From NCBI GenBank assembly GCA_958439205.1, contig OY288189.1, positions 1,565,001 to 1,629,000 on the forward strand: 64,000 bases of DNA, given 5' to 3'. The notes beneath the pieces are model-generated. The model was not told the origin of the DNA. It saw only the letters and a list, made by a program, of their open reading frames with translations, and did not search any database. The position numbers were made by a program, and so were the translations under genes. The first letter of the stretch is position 1; every line of letters begins with the position of its first letter. This DNA comes from an uncultured Allorhizobium sp. Lineage in GTDB: Bacteria > Pseudomonadota > Alphaproteobacteria > Rhizobiales > Rhizobiaceae. Below, in pieces: positions 37,883-47,113 of this stretch.

Positions 37883-38047
37883 TCAGGCGACGATCAGAAC
37901 GCCGGTGAAGAGCGCAATGATCATGACGATCAGGACGATGAAGATCAGGATCTTCGCAATGCCGGCGGAGGCGCCGGCCACGCCGCGAAAACCGAGAAGG
38001 CTCGCCACGGCGGCGATGAGAAGGAGGATGAGGATCCATTGTAGCAT
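37883..38047 (-). CDS. DUF1328 small membrane protein, copy 2
   Basis: 54 residues from ATG 38047. MLQWILILLLIAAVASLLGF, then [20 protein letters not shown] and a hydrophobic end; two membrane helices around the DUF1328 [11 protein letters not shown] core. Paralogue of 35433-35597, with the same length. A weaker EcfG-like promoter (one mismatch in the -10) lies at 38078-38102. The frame is open upstream, but only this start fits the family. Confidence 0.87.
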   Translation of the reverse strand: MLQWILILLLIAAVASLLGFRGVAGASAGIAKILIFIVLIVMIIALFTGVLIVA

Positions 38048-38077
38048 GCGTGTCTCCCTTGCAATGTTCCATGGGGA

Positions 38078-38102
38078 AACAGTGACTTGCCGCAATTGTT
38101 CC
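38078..38102 (-). promoter_or_regulatory. Weak EcfG-like promoter for DUF1328 copy 2
   Basis: Minus strand GGAAC (38102-38098), 16 bases, TGTT (38081-38078); the -10 has one mismatch to CGTT. Confidence 0.45.
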
Positions 38103-38298
38103 CTACTGCGGCGAAGGTCTGATTTTGTGCGGTGCAACAAAAATCGGTTTAAGCCGACGCGCCATCGCCTAAAACCGTCACTTGTTCTGAAAGCTGGACT
38201 AGACAGGCGACCTCGCTTCTGCTCGTGTCCGCCATTGGAGTGTCCTTCGACTTTAGGCGAGGGACTGAGATTTGCCCCGTTCGAACGGAGTTAGGGAG

Positions 38299-39876
38299 AT
38301 GGGATTGAAGATCGGATCGCCAAGGGAGATTTATGCCGGTGAGGCCCGCGTCGCGATGACGCCGGACAGCGCCACGCAACTGCAGAAACTCGGCTATGAG
38401 TGTGTCATCGAAAGCGGCGCCGGCAAGGCCGCAGGCTTGTCGGACGACGCCTATCGCGCCGCTGGCGTGACCGTCGTCGAGACGGCTGCCGCGCTCTTCG
38501 AGACGGCCGACATCATTGCCAAGGTGCGGCCGCCGGAGACATCCGAAGTCGATCGTCTCGGCCCCGGCAAGACGCTGATCTCCTTCTTCTATCCGGCCCA
38601 GAACTCGGCCCTGCTCGAGCAGGCCAAAGCCAAGGGCGCGACCGTCGTTGCCATGGATATGGTGCCGCGAATCTCACGCGCCCAGAAGATGGACGCACTG
38701 TCGTCGATGGCAAACATCGCCGGCTATCGCGCTGTCATCGAGGCGGGCAACAATTTCGGCCGCTTCTTCACCGGCCAGGTGACCGCTGCCGGCAAGGTGC
38801 CGCCGGCCAAGGTACTGGTCATCGGTGCAGGCGTCGCGGGGCTTGCCGCGATCGGCACGGCCACTTCGCTCGGCGCCATCACCTATGCCTTCGACGTTCG
38901 TCCTGAGGTGGCCGAGCAGATCGAAAGCATGGGTGCGCAGTTCGTCTATCTCGAATTCGAAGCTGCCCAGGATGGGGCCGCGACCGGTGGTTATGCCGCG
39001 CCGTCTTCGCCGGAATTCCGCGAGAAGCAGCTCGCCAAGTTCCGCGAACTGGCGCCCGAGATCGACATCGTCATCACCACGGCGCTGATCCCGGGCCGGG
39101 ATGCGCCGAAGCTGTGGCTTGCCGACATGGTGGCCGCGATGAAGCCCGGTTCCGTCGTCATCGATCTCGCCGCAGAACGCGGCGGCAACTGCGACCTGAC
39201 CGTCGCGGACCAGAAGATCGTCTCCGAGAACGGCGTCACCATCGTCGGCTATACCGACTTTCCGAGCCGCATGGCCGCGCAGTCGTCGACGCTTTACTCG
39301 ACCAACATCCGCCACATGATGACGGACCTGACGCCGGCCAAGGACGGCGTCGTCTTGCACAATATGGAAGACGACGTCATCCGGGGTGCCACGGTCACCA
39401 AGGACGGCGAGATTACTTATCCCCCGCCGCCGCCGAAGATCCAGGCGATCGCTGCTGCCAAGCCGAAGGAAAAGGTGAAGGAGCTGACGCCCGAAGAAAA
39501 GCGGGCGCAGGAAATCGCCGCCTTCAAGACGCAGACCCGCAACCAGGTGGGCATGCTTGCCGGTGGCGGTGCGCTGATCCTGCTCGCCGGTCTCTATGCA
39601 CCCGCCAGCTTCATGAGCCATTTCATCGTCTTCGTGCTCGCCTGCTTCGTCGGTTTCCAGGTCATCTGGAATGTCAGCCATTCGCTGCACACGCCGCTGA
39701 TGGCGATCACCAATGCCATCTCCTCGATCATCATTCTGGGTGCCCTGATGCAGATCGGATCAGGCAACTTCCTGGTGATCATCCTCGGTGCGCTGTCGGT
39801 CCTGATGGCCGGCATCAACATCTTCGGTGGCTTCATGGTGACACGGCGCATGCTCGCCATGTTCCAGAAGTCTTGA
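38299..39876 (+). CDS. pntA: NAD(P) transhydrogenase, alpha subunit
   Basis: 525 residues. Proton-translocating transfer of hydride between NADH and NADP+. Domain [65 protein letters not shown]. After a Lys/Pro/Glu linker (residues ~375-415) four C-terminal membrane helices follow, so this is the fused alpha subunit. ATG 38299 is close to its ribosome site; TTG 38305 is an alternative. pntB starts 21 bases downstream. Confidence 0.94.
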   Translation: MGLKIGSPREIYAGEARVAMTPDSATQLQKLGYECVIESGAGKAAGLSDDAYRAAGVTVVETAAALFETADIIAKVRPPETSEVDRLGPGKTLISFFYPAQNSALLEQAKAKGATVVAMDMVPRISRAQKMDALSSMANIAGYRAVIEAGNNFGRFFTGQVTAAGKVPPAKVLVIGAGVAGLAAIGTATSLGAITYAFDVRPEVAEQIESMGAQFVYLEFEAAQDGAATGGYAAPSSPEFREKQLAKFRELAPEIDIVITTALIPGRDAPKLWLADMVAAMKPGSVVIDLAAERGGNCDLTVADQKIVSENGVTIVGYTDFPSRMAAQSSTLYSTNIRHMMTDLTPAKDGVVLHNMEDDVIRGATVTKDGEITYPPPPPKIQAIAAAKPKEKVKELTPEEKRAQEIAAFKTQTRNQVGMLAGGGALILLAGLYAPASFMSHFIVFVLACFVGFQVIWNVSHSLHTPLMAITNAISSIIILGALMQIGSGNFLVIILGALSVLMAGINIFGGFMVTRRMLAMFQKS

Positions 39877-39897
39877 GTTAGGGGAGGGGACACACTC

Positions 39898-41400
39898 ATG
39901 GAATACGGATTCACCACAGCGGCCTATGTCGTCGCAGCCGTTCTCTTCATCCTGTCGCTCGGCGGGCTCTCGGGCCAGGAAAGCGCCAAGCGCGCCGTCT
40001 GGTATGGCATCGTCGGCATGGGGCTCGCGGTTGTCGCGACGCTTTACGGCCCCGGTGCCGGTAAGTGGCTCGTCTCGGTCGTCATGATTGCCATTGGCGG
40101 CGGTATCGGCTGGGTGGTTGCCCAGCGCGTGCAGATGACGGAGATGCCGCAGCTTGTGGCCGCTATGCATTCGCTGGTCGGTCTCGCCGCCGTCTTCATC
40201 GGCTTCAATGCAGAAATCGAGATGTGGCGGATTGCCAGCACGTTGTCCGATGCCGGCCTGACATCTTGTGATGCAGCGCTCAGTGCTGTGGCCTGTGCAG
40301 CCCAGGCCGGTCAGGCGACGTTGTTTGGCGATTTCGCCGGCTTCGCGCTCAAGATTGCACAAAAGACCGGTGCCGAGATCGCCGTGCTGAAGATCGAGGT
40401 GTTCCTCGGTGTCTTCATCGGGGCTGTCACCTTTACCGGTTCGGTCGTCGCCTATGGCAAGCTGGCCGGCAAGGTTGATGGCAAGGCTAAGAAACTGCCT
40501 GGCGGCCATATGCTGAACGCCGGTGCGGCGCTCGGCTCGCTGATCCTGCTGGTGCTCTATTTCAATGGTGCCGGCAGCTGGACGCTGATCCTGATGACGC
40601 TTCTGGCGCTCTTCATCGGCTACCACCTGATCATGGGCATCGGCGGTGCCGACATGCCGGTCGTCGTCTCGATGCTCAACAGCTATTCCGGCTGGGCGGC
40701 GGCTGCCATCGGCTTCTCGCTGTCGAACGATCTGCTGATCGTCGTCGGTGCGCTGGTCGGTTCGTCCGGTGCAATCCTCTCCTACATCATGTGCAAGGCG
40801 ATGAACCGCAGCTTCGTCTCGGTCATCCTTGGCGGCTTCGGCGGCACGACCGGACCGCAGATGGAAGTCGTGGGCGAGCAGATCGCCATCGACGGCGACG
40901 GCGTTGCCAACGCGCTGAACGATGCCGACAGCGTCATCATCGTTCCGGGCTACGGCATGGCGGTCGCCCAGGCGCAGCAAACGGTGTCGGAACTGACCCG
41001 CAAGCTGCGTGCTGCCGGCAAGACGGTGCGTTTCGCGATCCATCCGGTCGCCGGTCGCCTGCCGGGCCACATGAACGTGCTGCTCGCCGAAGCCAAGGTG
41101 CCCTACGATATCGTTCTGGAAATGGACGAGATCAACGAGGACTTCCCCGAAACGGATGTCGTCATCGTCATCGGCTCCAACGACATCGTCAATCCGGCCG
41201 CCCAGGAAGACCCGAACTCGCCGATCGCCGGCATGCCAGTTCTGGAAGTCTGGAAGGCGAAGCAAGTTTTCGTTTCCAAGCGCGGCCAGGGCACCGGCTA
41301 TTCCGGCATCGAGAACCCGCTGTTCTACAAGGAGAATACGCGGATGTTCTACGGTGACGCGAAGAAGTCGATCGACAGCATCCTGCCGTTGATCAAGTAA
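39898..41400 (+). CDS. pntB: NAD(P) transhydrogenase, beta subunit
   Basis: 500 residues. Eight to nine N-terminal membrane helices ([21 protein letters not shown] onward, with [17 protein letters not shown]) form the proton channel with PntA; the C-terminal domain III binds NADP(H) through [15 protein letters not shown] and [29 protein letters not shown] lies upstream. It forms a two-gene operon with pntA that ends in a terminator at 41424. Confidence 0.96.
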   Translation: MEYGFTTAAYVVAAVLFILSLGGLSGQESAKRAVWYGIVGMGLAVVATLYGPGAGKWLVSVVMIAIGGGIGWVVAQRVQMTEMPQLVAAMHSLVGLAAVFIGFNAEIEMWRIASTLSDAGLTSCDAALSAVACAAQAGQATLFGDFAGFALKIAQKTGAEIAVLKIEVFLGVFIGAVTFTGSVVAYGKLAGKVDGKAKKLPGGHMLNAGAALGSLILLVLYFNGAGSWTLILMTLLALFIGYHLIMGIGGADMPVVVSMLNSYSGWAAAAIGFSLSNDLLIVVGALVGSSGAILSYIMCKAMNRSFVSVILGGFGGTTGPQMEVVGEQIAIDGDGVANALNDADSVIIVPGYGMAVAQAQQTVSELTRKLRAAGKTVRFAIHPVAGRLPGHMNVLLAEAKVPYDIVLEMDEINEDFPETDVVIVIGSNDIVNPAAQEDPNSPIAGMPVLEVWKAKQVFVSKRGQGTGYSGIENPLFYKENTRMFYGDAKKSIDSILPLIK

Positions 41401-41423
41401 GCTTCGGATCAGACCAAATCTTT

Positions 41424-41452
41424 AAAGCCGGGTGGTGACGCCCGGCTTTTTT
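41424..41452 (+). terminator. Rho-independent terminator after pntB
   Basis: AAAGCCGGG (41424-41432) pairs with CCCGGCTTT (41441-41449) and is followed by TTT. Confidence 0.9.
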
Positions 41453-41530
41453 CTTCCATGGGTTGCCAGGAAAACCGGACGTTAACCATAAGCCACTTAG
41501 ATGGTGGCCAGTGTGACCGCAGGAGTTTTC

Positions 41531-42241
41531 GTGAGCATCAGGGTGTTTCTTGCCGGCATTTCCGCCGGGTTTATCGCAACGGCAGCGACGGCAGCCGATC
41601 TCAATTCATCTGATGCACCACTACCGCTGCCGCCGCAGGGCGATGTCGCTGATATCATTCACGACTGGGGCGGCGGCTATGTCGGTGTTGTCGGCGGTGG
41701 TGCCGTCGGCGAAATGGAAACGCAGACCAGCTCTGGCACGCTGTTTTCCGAAACGCCCTTGCGCGGTGGGCTTGCCGGCGTGACGGCGGGCTATAACATT
41801 CAGAACGGCAACATGGTCTATGGCGTCGAAGCCGACGTTTCCTGGGCGAAGATCAAGGGCGACAAGGCCTGCGCGGGCTTTCCCTCGCAGAACTGCAGTT
41901 TCGAACTCGGCTGGCAGGGCACGGCACGTGCTCGCGTCGGTGTCGCTTTCGACCGGACGCTGCTCTATGTGACCGGTGGTCTTGCGGTCGCCGGTGGCAA
42001 GGGCGGTGTTGACCCGGTCCTCGGCGCGATTGTGGGCGAAGACCAGCAGACATATTTCGGCTACGTCGCCGGTGTCGGTGCCGAATATGCGATGACCGAC
42101 GCGCTGAGCTTCAAGGCTGAATATCTCTACACCGACTACAAGTCGCGCACCTCGCCGGTCGGGACAGTCAGCCCGACTGATAGCTACAAGTCCGACCCTT
42201 CAAGCCACCTATTCCGGGTTGGCGTGAATTACAGTTTCTGA
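41531..42241 (+). CDS. Omp25/RopB-like outer membrane beta-barrel protein
   Basis: 236 residues from GTG 41531, chosen because AGGAG lies 6 bases upstream and the signal peptide then starts properly (MSIRVFLAGISAGFIATAATAA); ATG 41501 would add ten residues. Mature protein shows WGGGYVGVVGGGAVG, AGYNIQNGNMVYGVEADVSW, GTARARVGVAFDRTLLYVTGGLA and ends in RVGVNYSF with the C-terminal phenylalanine used by the Bam machinery. Belongs to the eight-strand barrel family (OMP_b-brl) common in Rhizobiales. Function structural or adhesive. Confidence 0.88.
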   Translation: MSIRVFLAGISAGFIATAATAADLNSSDAPLPLPPQGDVADIIHDWGGGYVGVVGGGAVGEMETQTSSGTLFSETPLRGGLAGVTAGYNIQNGNMVYGVEADVSWAKIKGDKACAGFPSQNCSFELGWQGTARARVGVAFDRTLLYVTGGLAVAGGKGGVDPVLGAIVGEDQQTYFGYVAGVGAEYAMTDALSFKAEYLYTDYKSRTSPVGTVSPTDSYKSDPSSHLFRVGVNYSF

Positions 42242-42279
42242 TCTGAACGACCAGGGTGGTGAGACAGCGATCGAAAGTA

Positions 42280-42308
42280 AAAGCCGGGGGTCATGCCCGG
42301 CTTTTTTA
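42280..42308 (+). terminator. Rho-independent terminator after the outer membrane protein gene
   Basis: AAAAGCCGGG pairs with CCCGGCTTTT around a short loop, followed by a T-run. Nearly the same stem as the pntB terminator. Confidence 0.9.
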
Positions 42309-42344
42309 TTGGCAGCACTGTACCCGTTTTGATACATTAGCTGA

Positions 42345-42668
42345 ATGAAGCTGATCCAGTGGCTTGGAAGTAGCAGAGCGGATGTTCGTGCGTTTCCCGA
42401 CGACGCCCGGATCGATGCCGGCTGGCAGCTGGAACTCGTTCAGCGAGGATTGGATCCAGATGACTGGAAACCGATGCCGACTATCGGTGCCGGTGTCCGG
42501 GAAATCAGAATCCGTGAAGCTTCCGGGGCTTTCCGGATCGTCTACCTGGCGACATTAGAGGACAGGGTTCTGGTGTTGCATGCCTTCCAGAAGAAGACAC
42601 AGGCTACACCTAAGAAAGATATCGATCTTGCCATTCAGAGGCTGAAGCGATGGAAGCAGGAAATATGA
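42345..42668 (+). CDS. HigB-like (Gp49 family) toxin
   Basis: 107 residues. Core of the phage-derived Gp49-like/RelE-type toxins: DDARIDAGWQLELVQRGLDP, GAGVREIRIREASGAFRIVYLA and VLVLHAFQKKTQATPKKDIDLA. These are mRNA-cleaving toxins of type II systems. Its stop overlaps the antitoxin start (ATGA at 42665), toxin first as in higBA. No strong ribosome site is seen in front of ATG 42345. Confidence 0.9.
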   Translation: MKLIQWLGSSRADVRAFPDDARIDAGWQLELVQRGLDPDDWKPMPTIGAGVREIRIREASGAFRIVYLATLEDRVLVLHAFQKKTQATPKKDIDLAIQRLKRWKQEI

Positions 42669-42946
42669 GCGAAGAGATTTATGTCAGCGTCTGGGACGCC
42701 CTCTCCGACACCGAGCAGGAAGCGGCCAATCTCAAGGCGCGTTCCGCTCTGCTTTTCGAAATCCGTAATGCTGTCCTCGGATGGGGGCTCTCGCAGGATG
42801 AGGCAGCCAAGCGACTCGGGCTGACCCGTCCGCGCACCAATGATCTGCTACGCGGCAAGCTCTCGAAATTTTCACTCGATGCACTGTTTAACATCGCATC
42901 AGCGGCTAAGCTCGAGATCGAGATCCGTGTGAAGGACGTAGCTTAG
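42665..42946 (+). CDS. HigA-like XRE antitoxin
   Basis: 93 residues from ATG 42665, overlapping the toxin stop, with AGGA upstream; an in-frame ATG at 42650 is possible. HTH_37-type domain: LLFEIRNAVLGWGLSQDEAAKRLGLTRPRTNDLLRGKLSKFSLDALFNIAS. It should bind and neutralise the toxin and repress the operon. The pair ends in a terminator at 42998. Confidence 0.9.
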   Translation: MSEEIYVSVWDALSDTEQEAANLKARSALLFEIRNAVLGWGLSQDEAAKRLGLTRPRTNDLLRGKLSKFSLDALFNIASAAKLEIEIRVKDVA

Positions 42947-42997
42947 CGCGCTCATCGAGACTGGCTGAATTCTTGACCGCTTCTGCGTGCAACTGAG

Positions 42998-43020
42998 GAC
43001 CCCGCCACAAGGGCGGGGTC
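42998..43020. terminator. Hairpin terminator between higA and the FAH gene
   Basis: GACCCCGCC (42998-43006) pairs with GGCGGGGTC (43012-43020); lies between convergent genes. Confidence 0.75.
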
Positions 43021-43043
43021 AAACTCGGTCCTAAAAGTTCAAC

Positions 43044-43886
43044 TCAGACATCCGCCTTGAACGTCTGCTTCTGCGTGCCGAGGCCCTCGATGCCGAGTTC
43101 CACCACGTCGCCCGCCTTGAGGAACTGCGGCGGCTTCATGCCGAGGCCGACGCCTGGAGGGGTGCCGGTGGAGATGACGTCACCGGGATGCAGGCTCATG
43201 AACTGGCTGAGGTAGGAGACGAGGTGGGCGACGCCGTAGACCATGGTCTTCGACGAGCCGTCCTGCATCATCTTGCCGTTGACCGAGAGCCACATCTTGA
43301 GGTTCTGCGGATCGGCAATTTCATCCTTGGTGACGAGCCATGGGCCGATCGGGCCGAAGGTGTCGCAGGACTTGCCCTTGGTCCACTGTCCCGCGCGCTC
43401 CGTCTGGAAGGCGCGCTCTGACACGTCGTGGGAGACGCAGTAGCCGGCGACATAGTCCATGGCGTCGGCTTCGGAGACATATTTTGCGGTCTTGCCGATG
43501 ACGACGCCGAGTTCGACTTCCCAGTCGGTCTTTTCCGAGGTGCGCGGGATGAGGACATCGTCATTGGGGCCGCAGATGGCAGACGTCGCCTTCATGAAGA
43601 TGACAGGCTCCGGCGGAACGGCAGCGCCGGTTTCTGCGGCGTGGTCGGAATAGTTGAGGCCGATGCAGATGAACTTGCCGGTGCCGGCGACGCAGGCGCC
43701 GATGCGGTTGGCAGCGATTTCCGGCAGCGAGGAGAGGTCAAGAGCGGCGATCTTGGCCAGACCCTCCGGCGAGATGGCAGCGCCGCCGATATCGGTCACA
43801 TGGGCCGAGAGGTCACGGATCTTGCCGTCCTTGTCGAGGATCGCAGGCTTTTCCTGGCCGAGCGGGCCGACGCGCATCAGTTTCAT
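43044..43886 (-). CDS. Fumarylacetoacetate hydrolase family protein (2,4-diketo-3-deoxy-L-fuconate hydrolase-like)
   Basis: 280 residues; AAGGA precedes ATG 43886. FAH fold with the metal site in EKTDWEVELGVVIGK and KATSAICGPNDDV, and the substrate region CVSHDVSERAFQTERAGQW and GTPPGVGLGMKPP. Close relatives cleave 2,4-diketo-3-deoxy-L-fuconate to pyruvate and L-lactate or act as ureidoglycolate lyase-like enzymes. The SDR gene 21 bases upstream resembles 2-keto-3-deoxy-L-fuconate dehydrogenase, which favours the first role. Confidence 0.82.
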   Translation of the reverse strand: MKLMRVGPLGQEKPAILDKDGKIRDLSAHVTDIGGAAISPEGLAKIAALDLSSLPEIAANRIGACVAGTGKFICIGLNYSDHAAETGAAVPPEPVIFMKATSAICGPNDDVLIPRTSEKTDWEVELGVVIGKTAKYVSEADAMDYVAGYCVSHDVSERAFQTERAGQWTKGKSCDTFGPIGPWLVTKDEIADPQNLKMWLSVNGKMMQDGSSKTMVYGVAHLVSYLSQFMSLHPGDVISTGTPPGVGLGMKPPQFLKAGDVVELGIEGLGTQKQTFKADV

Positions 43887-43907
43887 GGTCTTGTTCCTTC
43901 CTGAAAA

Positions 43908-44636
43908 TTAGATCGTCCAGCCGCCGTCGATGGCATAGGCCTGGCCCGAGGTATAGGTGGCGCCGGCGAGATAGACGGCTAGGTCGGCAATTTCTTCCGG
44001 GGTGCCCAGGCGCCCCATGGGCTGGCGGGCGATGAAGGCGGCGCGGGCGGCGTCATAGTCACCCTGGGCGCGCATCCGGTCCTGCAGCGAGGGGCTTTCG
44101 ACGGTGCCCGGGCAGATGGCATTGCAGCGGATGCCCTGCGTCACGTAGTCGGCAGCGACCGACTTGGTGAGGCCGATCACGGCTGCCTTGGTGACCGTGT
44201 AGGCGAAGCGGTTCGGTACGCCTTTGATGGCGCTCGCGACCGAGGCCATGTTGATGATCGAGCCGTCGCCGCGTTCCAGCATGGCCGGCAGCACGGCTCG
44301 GATGGTGCGGATCATGGCGCGGACATTGAGGTCGAGGGCGAAGTCCAGATCCTTGTCATTCATGTCCAGCACAGTGCCGCCATGCACAACACCGGCGCAA
44401 TTGAACAACACATCGAAGGGCCCTGTCTCGGCGACCACGGCCTTGACTGCGTCGTCGTTCAGGACGTCGAGCTGGCGCGTGATGATGCCTGTCTCGCCCT
44501 CGAGGCTTGCCAGCGCTTCGGTGTTGATGTCGGTCGCGACCACCGTCGCGCCGGCGCGGGCGAAGGCGATGGCGCTGGCGCGGCCGATGCCCTGGCCAGC
44601 TGCCGTTACCAGCACATGCTTCTTTTCAAGGTTCAT
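43908..44636 (-). CDS. SDR dehydrogenase (2-keto-3-deoxy-L-fuconate dehydrogenase-like)
   Basis: 242 residues from ATG 44636 with GGAGGAG 9 bases upstream. Rossmann motif VTAAGQGIGRASAIAFARAGA, NAG-type VLFNCAGVVHGG, catalytic serine in INMASVASAIKGVP and the Tyr-x3-Lys pair in FAYTVTKAAV. It resembles the BDH2/DHRS6-like group that includes bacterial 2-keto-3-deoxy-L-fuconate dehydrogenases. Forms an operon with the FAH gene, divergent from an IclR regulator. Substrate is inferred from the neighbours. Confidence 0.83.
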   Translation of the reverse strand: MNLEKKHVLVTAAGQGIGRASAIAFARAGATVVATDINTEALASLEGETGIITRQLDVLNDDAVKAVVAETGPFDVLFNCAGVVHGGTVLDMNDKDLDFALDLNVRAMIRTIRAVLPAMLERGDGSIINMASVASAIKGVPNRFAYTVTKAAVIGLTKSVAADYVTQGIRCNAICPGTVESPSLQDRMRAQGDYDAARAAFIARQPMGRLGTPEEIADLAVYLAGATYTSGQAYAIDGGWTI

Positions 44637-44771
44637 CTTCTTGGCTCCTCCAGCCGATCCCTCGTCACTCGACCCTTGCATATTCCCACGGTCGATGTGA
44701 GCATCATTCATATGCAAAACATTTATTCATGAACGTCAAGGTCAGTCATAGGACTTCAGGGAGAGAAAAAC

Positions 44772-45572
44772 GTGAATGACCTCGATCAGGACCGCTACCG
44801 GGCGCCGGCGCTCGACAAGGGTCTCGACATTCTGGAGCTTCTGGCGGGCGTAGACGGGGGCTTGAGCCAGGCGGAGATCGCAAAGAAACTCGACCGCAGC
44901 CCCAACGAATTCTACCGGATGCTCGACCGACTGGTGAAGCGTGGCTATGTCGCGCGGCTCGACGGTGATCGCTACGTGCTAACGCTGAAGCTTTTTGGCC
45001 TTGCACAACTGCATGCTCCAACGCGACGGCTGGCTTCGCTTGCCATGCCGCTGATGCGGGAACTGGCCGAGATCACCCGGCAGGAAAACCACATCGTCGT
45101 CTATGACCGTGGCCATCCCGTCGTCATCGCGCAGCTGGAGGCGCCGGGCTATTGGGGGATCTCGATCCGCGTCGGCTCGCGCATGGGGCTGTTCGACACC
45201 GGTTCCGGCCATATCCTTCTCGCCTTCCGCAGTCCGGAGGTGCGGGCGATGATGGTCGCCGAGCATTTGGCGAGCGGTGGTCCCGAAGGTCGGATGACAG
45301 AGGCCTTCATCAGCAGGCTCGACCAGATCCGGGCGCGCGGCTACGAGATGATGCCGAGCGCGCAAACGGCTGGCGTCGTCAACCTCTCCGCGCCGATCGT
45401 CAGCGCCGATGGCGAGGCCTTGGGCGCGCTCACCGTGCCCTATATCACCATCATCAACGCGCCTGAGGCCCCCCATATCACCCGCACCATCGAGGCGCTG
45501 ATGGAGACGGCGCGACGGATCTCGGTGCTTGCCGGAGCCGGTCTGGGGGCAGAGGCGTCGGATACGAATTGA
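44772..45572 (+). CDS. IclR-family transcriptional regulator
   Basis: 266 residues from GTG 44772, with GGGAGAG upstream. N-terminal HTH (LDKGLDILELLAGVDGGLSQAEIAKKLDRSPNEFYRMLDRLVKRGYV) and a C-terminal GAF-like effector domain (GLFDTGSGHILLAF, SAPIVSADGEALGALTVPYI). It is divergent from the SDR-FAH pair and 27 bases upstream of the amidohydrolase gene, so it probably controls both arms. The shared 135-base gap at 44637-44771 should hold its operator. Confidence 0.9.
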   Translation: MNDLDQDRYRAPALDKGLDILELLAGVDGGLSQAEIAKKLDRSPNEFYRMLDRLVKRGYVARLDGDRYVLTLKLFGLAQLHAPTRRLASLAMPLMRELAEITRQENHIVVYDRGHPVVIAQLEAPGYWGISIRVGSRMGLFDTGSGHILLAFRSPEVRAMMVAEHLASGGPEGRMTEAFISRLDQIRARGYEMMPSAQTAGVVNLSAPIVSADGEALGALTVPYITIINAPEAPHITRTIEALMETARRISVLAGAGLGAEASDTN

Positions 45573-45599
45573 GTTCAACGGCCTTGGGAGGGGCCTGCC

Positions 45600-46436
45600 A
45601 TGATCATCGATACCCATCTGCATCTGATCTATCGCGATCGGCTCGGCTATCCCTGGCTGAAGGATGTGCCGGCACTGGATGCCGACTTCACCTGGGAGAC
45701 CTATTCGCGGGAAGCAAAGCGGATTGGAATTTCCTCCGTGCTGCATATGGAAGTGGATGTGGCGCCCCAGGACATTGCCCGGGAAACAGAGATGGTCCAG
45801 GACCTGTCGCGGGCGCCTGATAGCCTGATCCGCGGCGTGATCGCCTCCTGTCGGCCGGAAGAGCCTGATTTCGCCGCCTATCTCGAAGCGCAGCTTGCCA
45901 ATCCCTTCGTCAAGGGGTTCCGCCGCGTGTTGCATGTTGTGCCCGATGATGTGTCCGAGGGCGCGCTGTTCCGCGAAAACGTGAAGCGGCTGTCCGGCAC
46001 GGACCTCACCTTCGATCTCTGCATGCTGCCGCATCAGGTCGACAGGGCGAAGGTGCTGATCGATCTCGCGCCCGATGTCACCTTCATCCTTGATCATTGC
46101 GGCGTGCCGGACATCAAGGGGCATGGCTACGATACCTGGACGACCGGGATTGCCGAGATCGCCAAACGTGAAAACGTGCGGGTGAAGATCTCCGGCATTC
46201 CGGCCTATGGCGATCTGGAGAACTGGACGCTCGAAGACCTCAAGCCCTATTTCCAGCACACGATCGCATCCTTCGGTTTCGATCGGGCTATCTGGGGGTC
46301 GGACTGGCCGGTCTGCACGCTGGGTGGCGGGCTCTCGACCTGGGTGGCGACGACGCAGGCGCTGCTGCATGGCTGCACCATCGAGGAAAAGGACAGGCTT
46401 TTCTCCGGCAATGCCAGGAGGATCTGGAGGCTTTAA
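45600..46436 (+). CDS. Amidohydrolase-2 family lactonase-like enzyme
   Basis: 278 residues. TIM-barrel metal hydrolase of the L-fuconolactonase/4-sulfomuconolactonase group: N-terminal DTHLHLIYRDRLGYPWL, then FILDHCGVPDIKG and the C-terminal AIWGSDWPVCTLGGGL aspartate. In the L-fucose route such an enzyme opens L-fucono-1,5-lactone. Its stop codon overlaps the convergent TetR stop. Position after IclR fits a sugar-acid cluster, although the sugar dehydrogenase and dehydratase are not in the window. Confidence 0.84.
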   Translation: MIIDTHLHLIYRDRLGYPWLKDVPALDADFTWETYSREAKRIGISSVLHMEVDVAPQDIARETEMVQDLSRAPDSLIRGVIASCRPEEPDFAAYLEAQLANPFVKGFRRVLHVVPDDVSEGALFRENVKRLSGTDLTFDLCMLPHQVDRAKVLIDLAPDVTFILDHCGVPDIKGHGYDTWTTGIAEIAKRENVRVKISGIPAYGDLENWTLEDLKPYFQHTIASFGFDRAIWGSDWPVCTLGGGLSTWVATTQALLHGCTIEEKDRLFSGNARRIWRL

Positions 46437-47113
46437 CGCCCCTTGTCCCGCTCGGCGAGCAGGCGGCGAAGATAGCCGCGCATCGCAATGATGAGCGCCT
46501 CGATGTCCTCATTCGAGGCGGAGAGATCTTCGAGGGCGTAGCTCTGCAGGATGATGCCGTCGATGCCGATCAGCATCTGGCGGGCGACGGCGCGGCCGAT
46601 GCGGCGGAGCTCCTCATCCCTGTCGTCCTCGAAGACGAGGTGGCCATAAAAGTCGATATAGGCATTGTACTGGCGGGCCGCGAGCCATTCGGAGCCCTTG
46701 GTCCTGAGCGCATAGAGCGTCAGTTCCGTCTGGGCGATCTGCTTGCCCTTTGTGCGCTGGATGTAGCGCCAGCTGGCCCGGATCAGGGCCTCCACCCGAT
46801 CTTCCGGGGCTTTCGGCAAAGCGACATCCTGCCGGTAGGCCTCGTCCATCTCCGCGATCAGGTCTTCGAGCACGGCAAGCAGCAGGCTTTCCTTGCTGTC
46901 GAAATAGTAGTGCAGTGTCGCGAGCTTGACGCCGGCGGAGGCGGCGATGCGCCGTGTCGTCAGCGCCTCCATGCCGCCTTCCTCCAGCGCCTCTCGGGCA
47001 CCCTTGATGATGCGGACGCGGGTTTCCAGCCCCTTGCGGGTGGCGCCTGTGGGGCGGCCACGTCCCGGGGCGTTGACCGGTTTCTCCTGCGTCGCGTCCG
47101 CTGACTCGCTCAT
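46433..47113 (-). CDS. TetR-family regulator, last gene of the amide operon
   Basis: 226 residues from ATG 47113. HTH: RVRIIKGAREALEEGGMEALTTRRIAASAGVKLATLHYYFDSKESLL; the rest is a ligand-binding helical domain. ATG overlaps the amidohydrolase stop (ATGA at 47110-47113), so the regulator is translated from the catabolic transcript it probably controls. A TGGTC-N4-GACCA palindrome at 55910-55923, in the promoter region of the operon, is a candidate operator. Confidence 0.9.
   Translation of the reverse strand: MSESADATQEKPVNAPGRGRPTGATRKGLETRVRIIKGAREALEEGGMEALTTRRIAASAGVKLATLHYYFDSKESLLLAVLEDLIAEMDEAYRQDVALPKAPEDRVEALIRASWRYIQRTKGKQIAQTELTLYALRTKGSEWLAARQYNAYIDFYGHLVFEDDRDEELRRIGRAVARQMLIGIDGIILQSYALEDLSASNEDIEALIIAMRGYLRRLLAERDKGR

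Noticed and set aside
39760..41265. 501-codon frame antisense to pntB
   Set aside because: Charged low-complexity product (Asp/His/Arg-rich) typical of a reversed membrane-protein gene.
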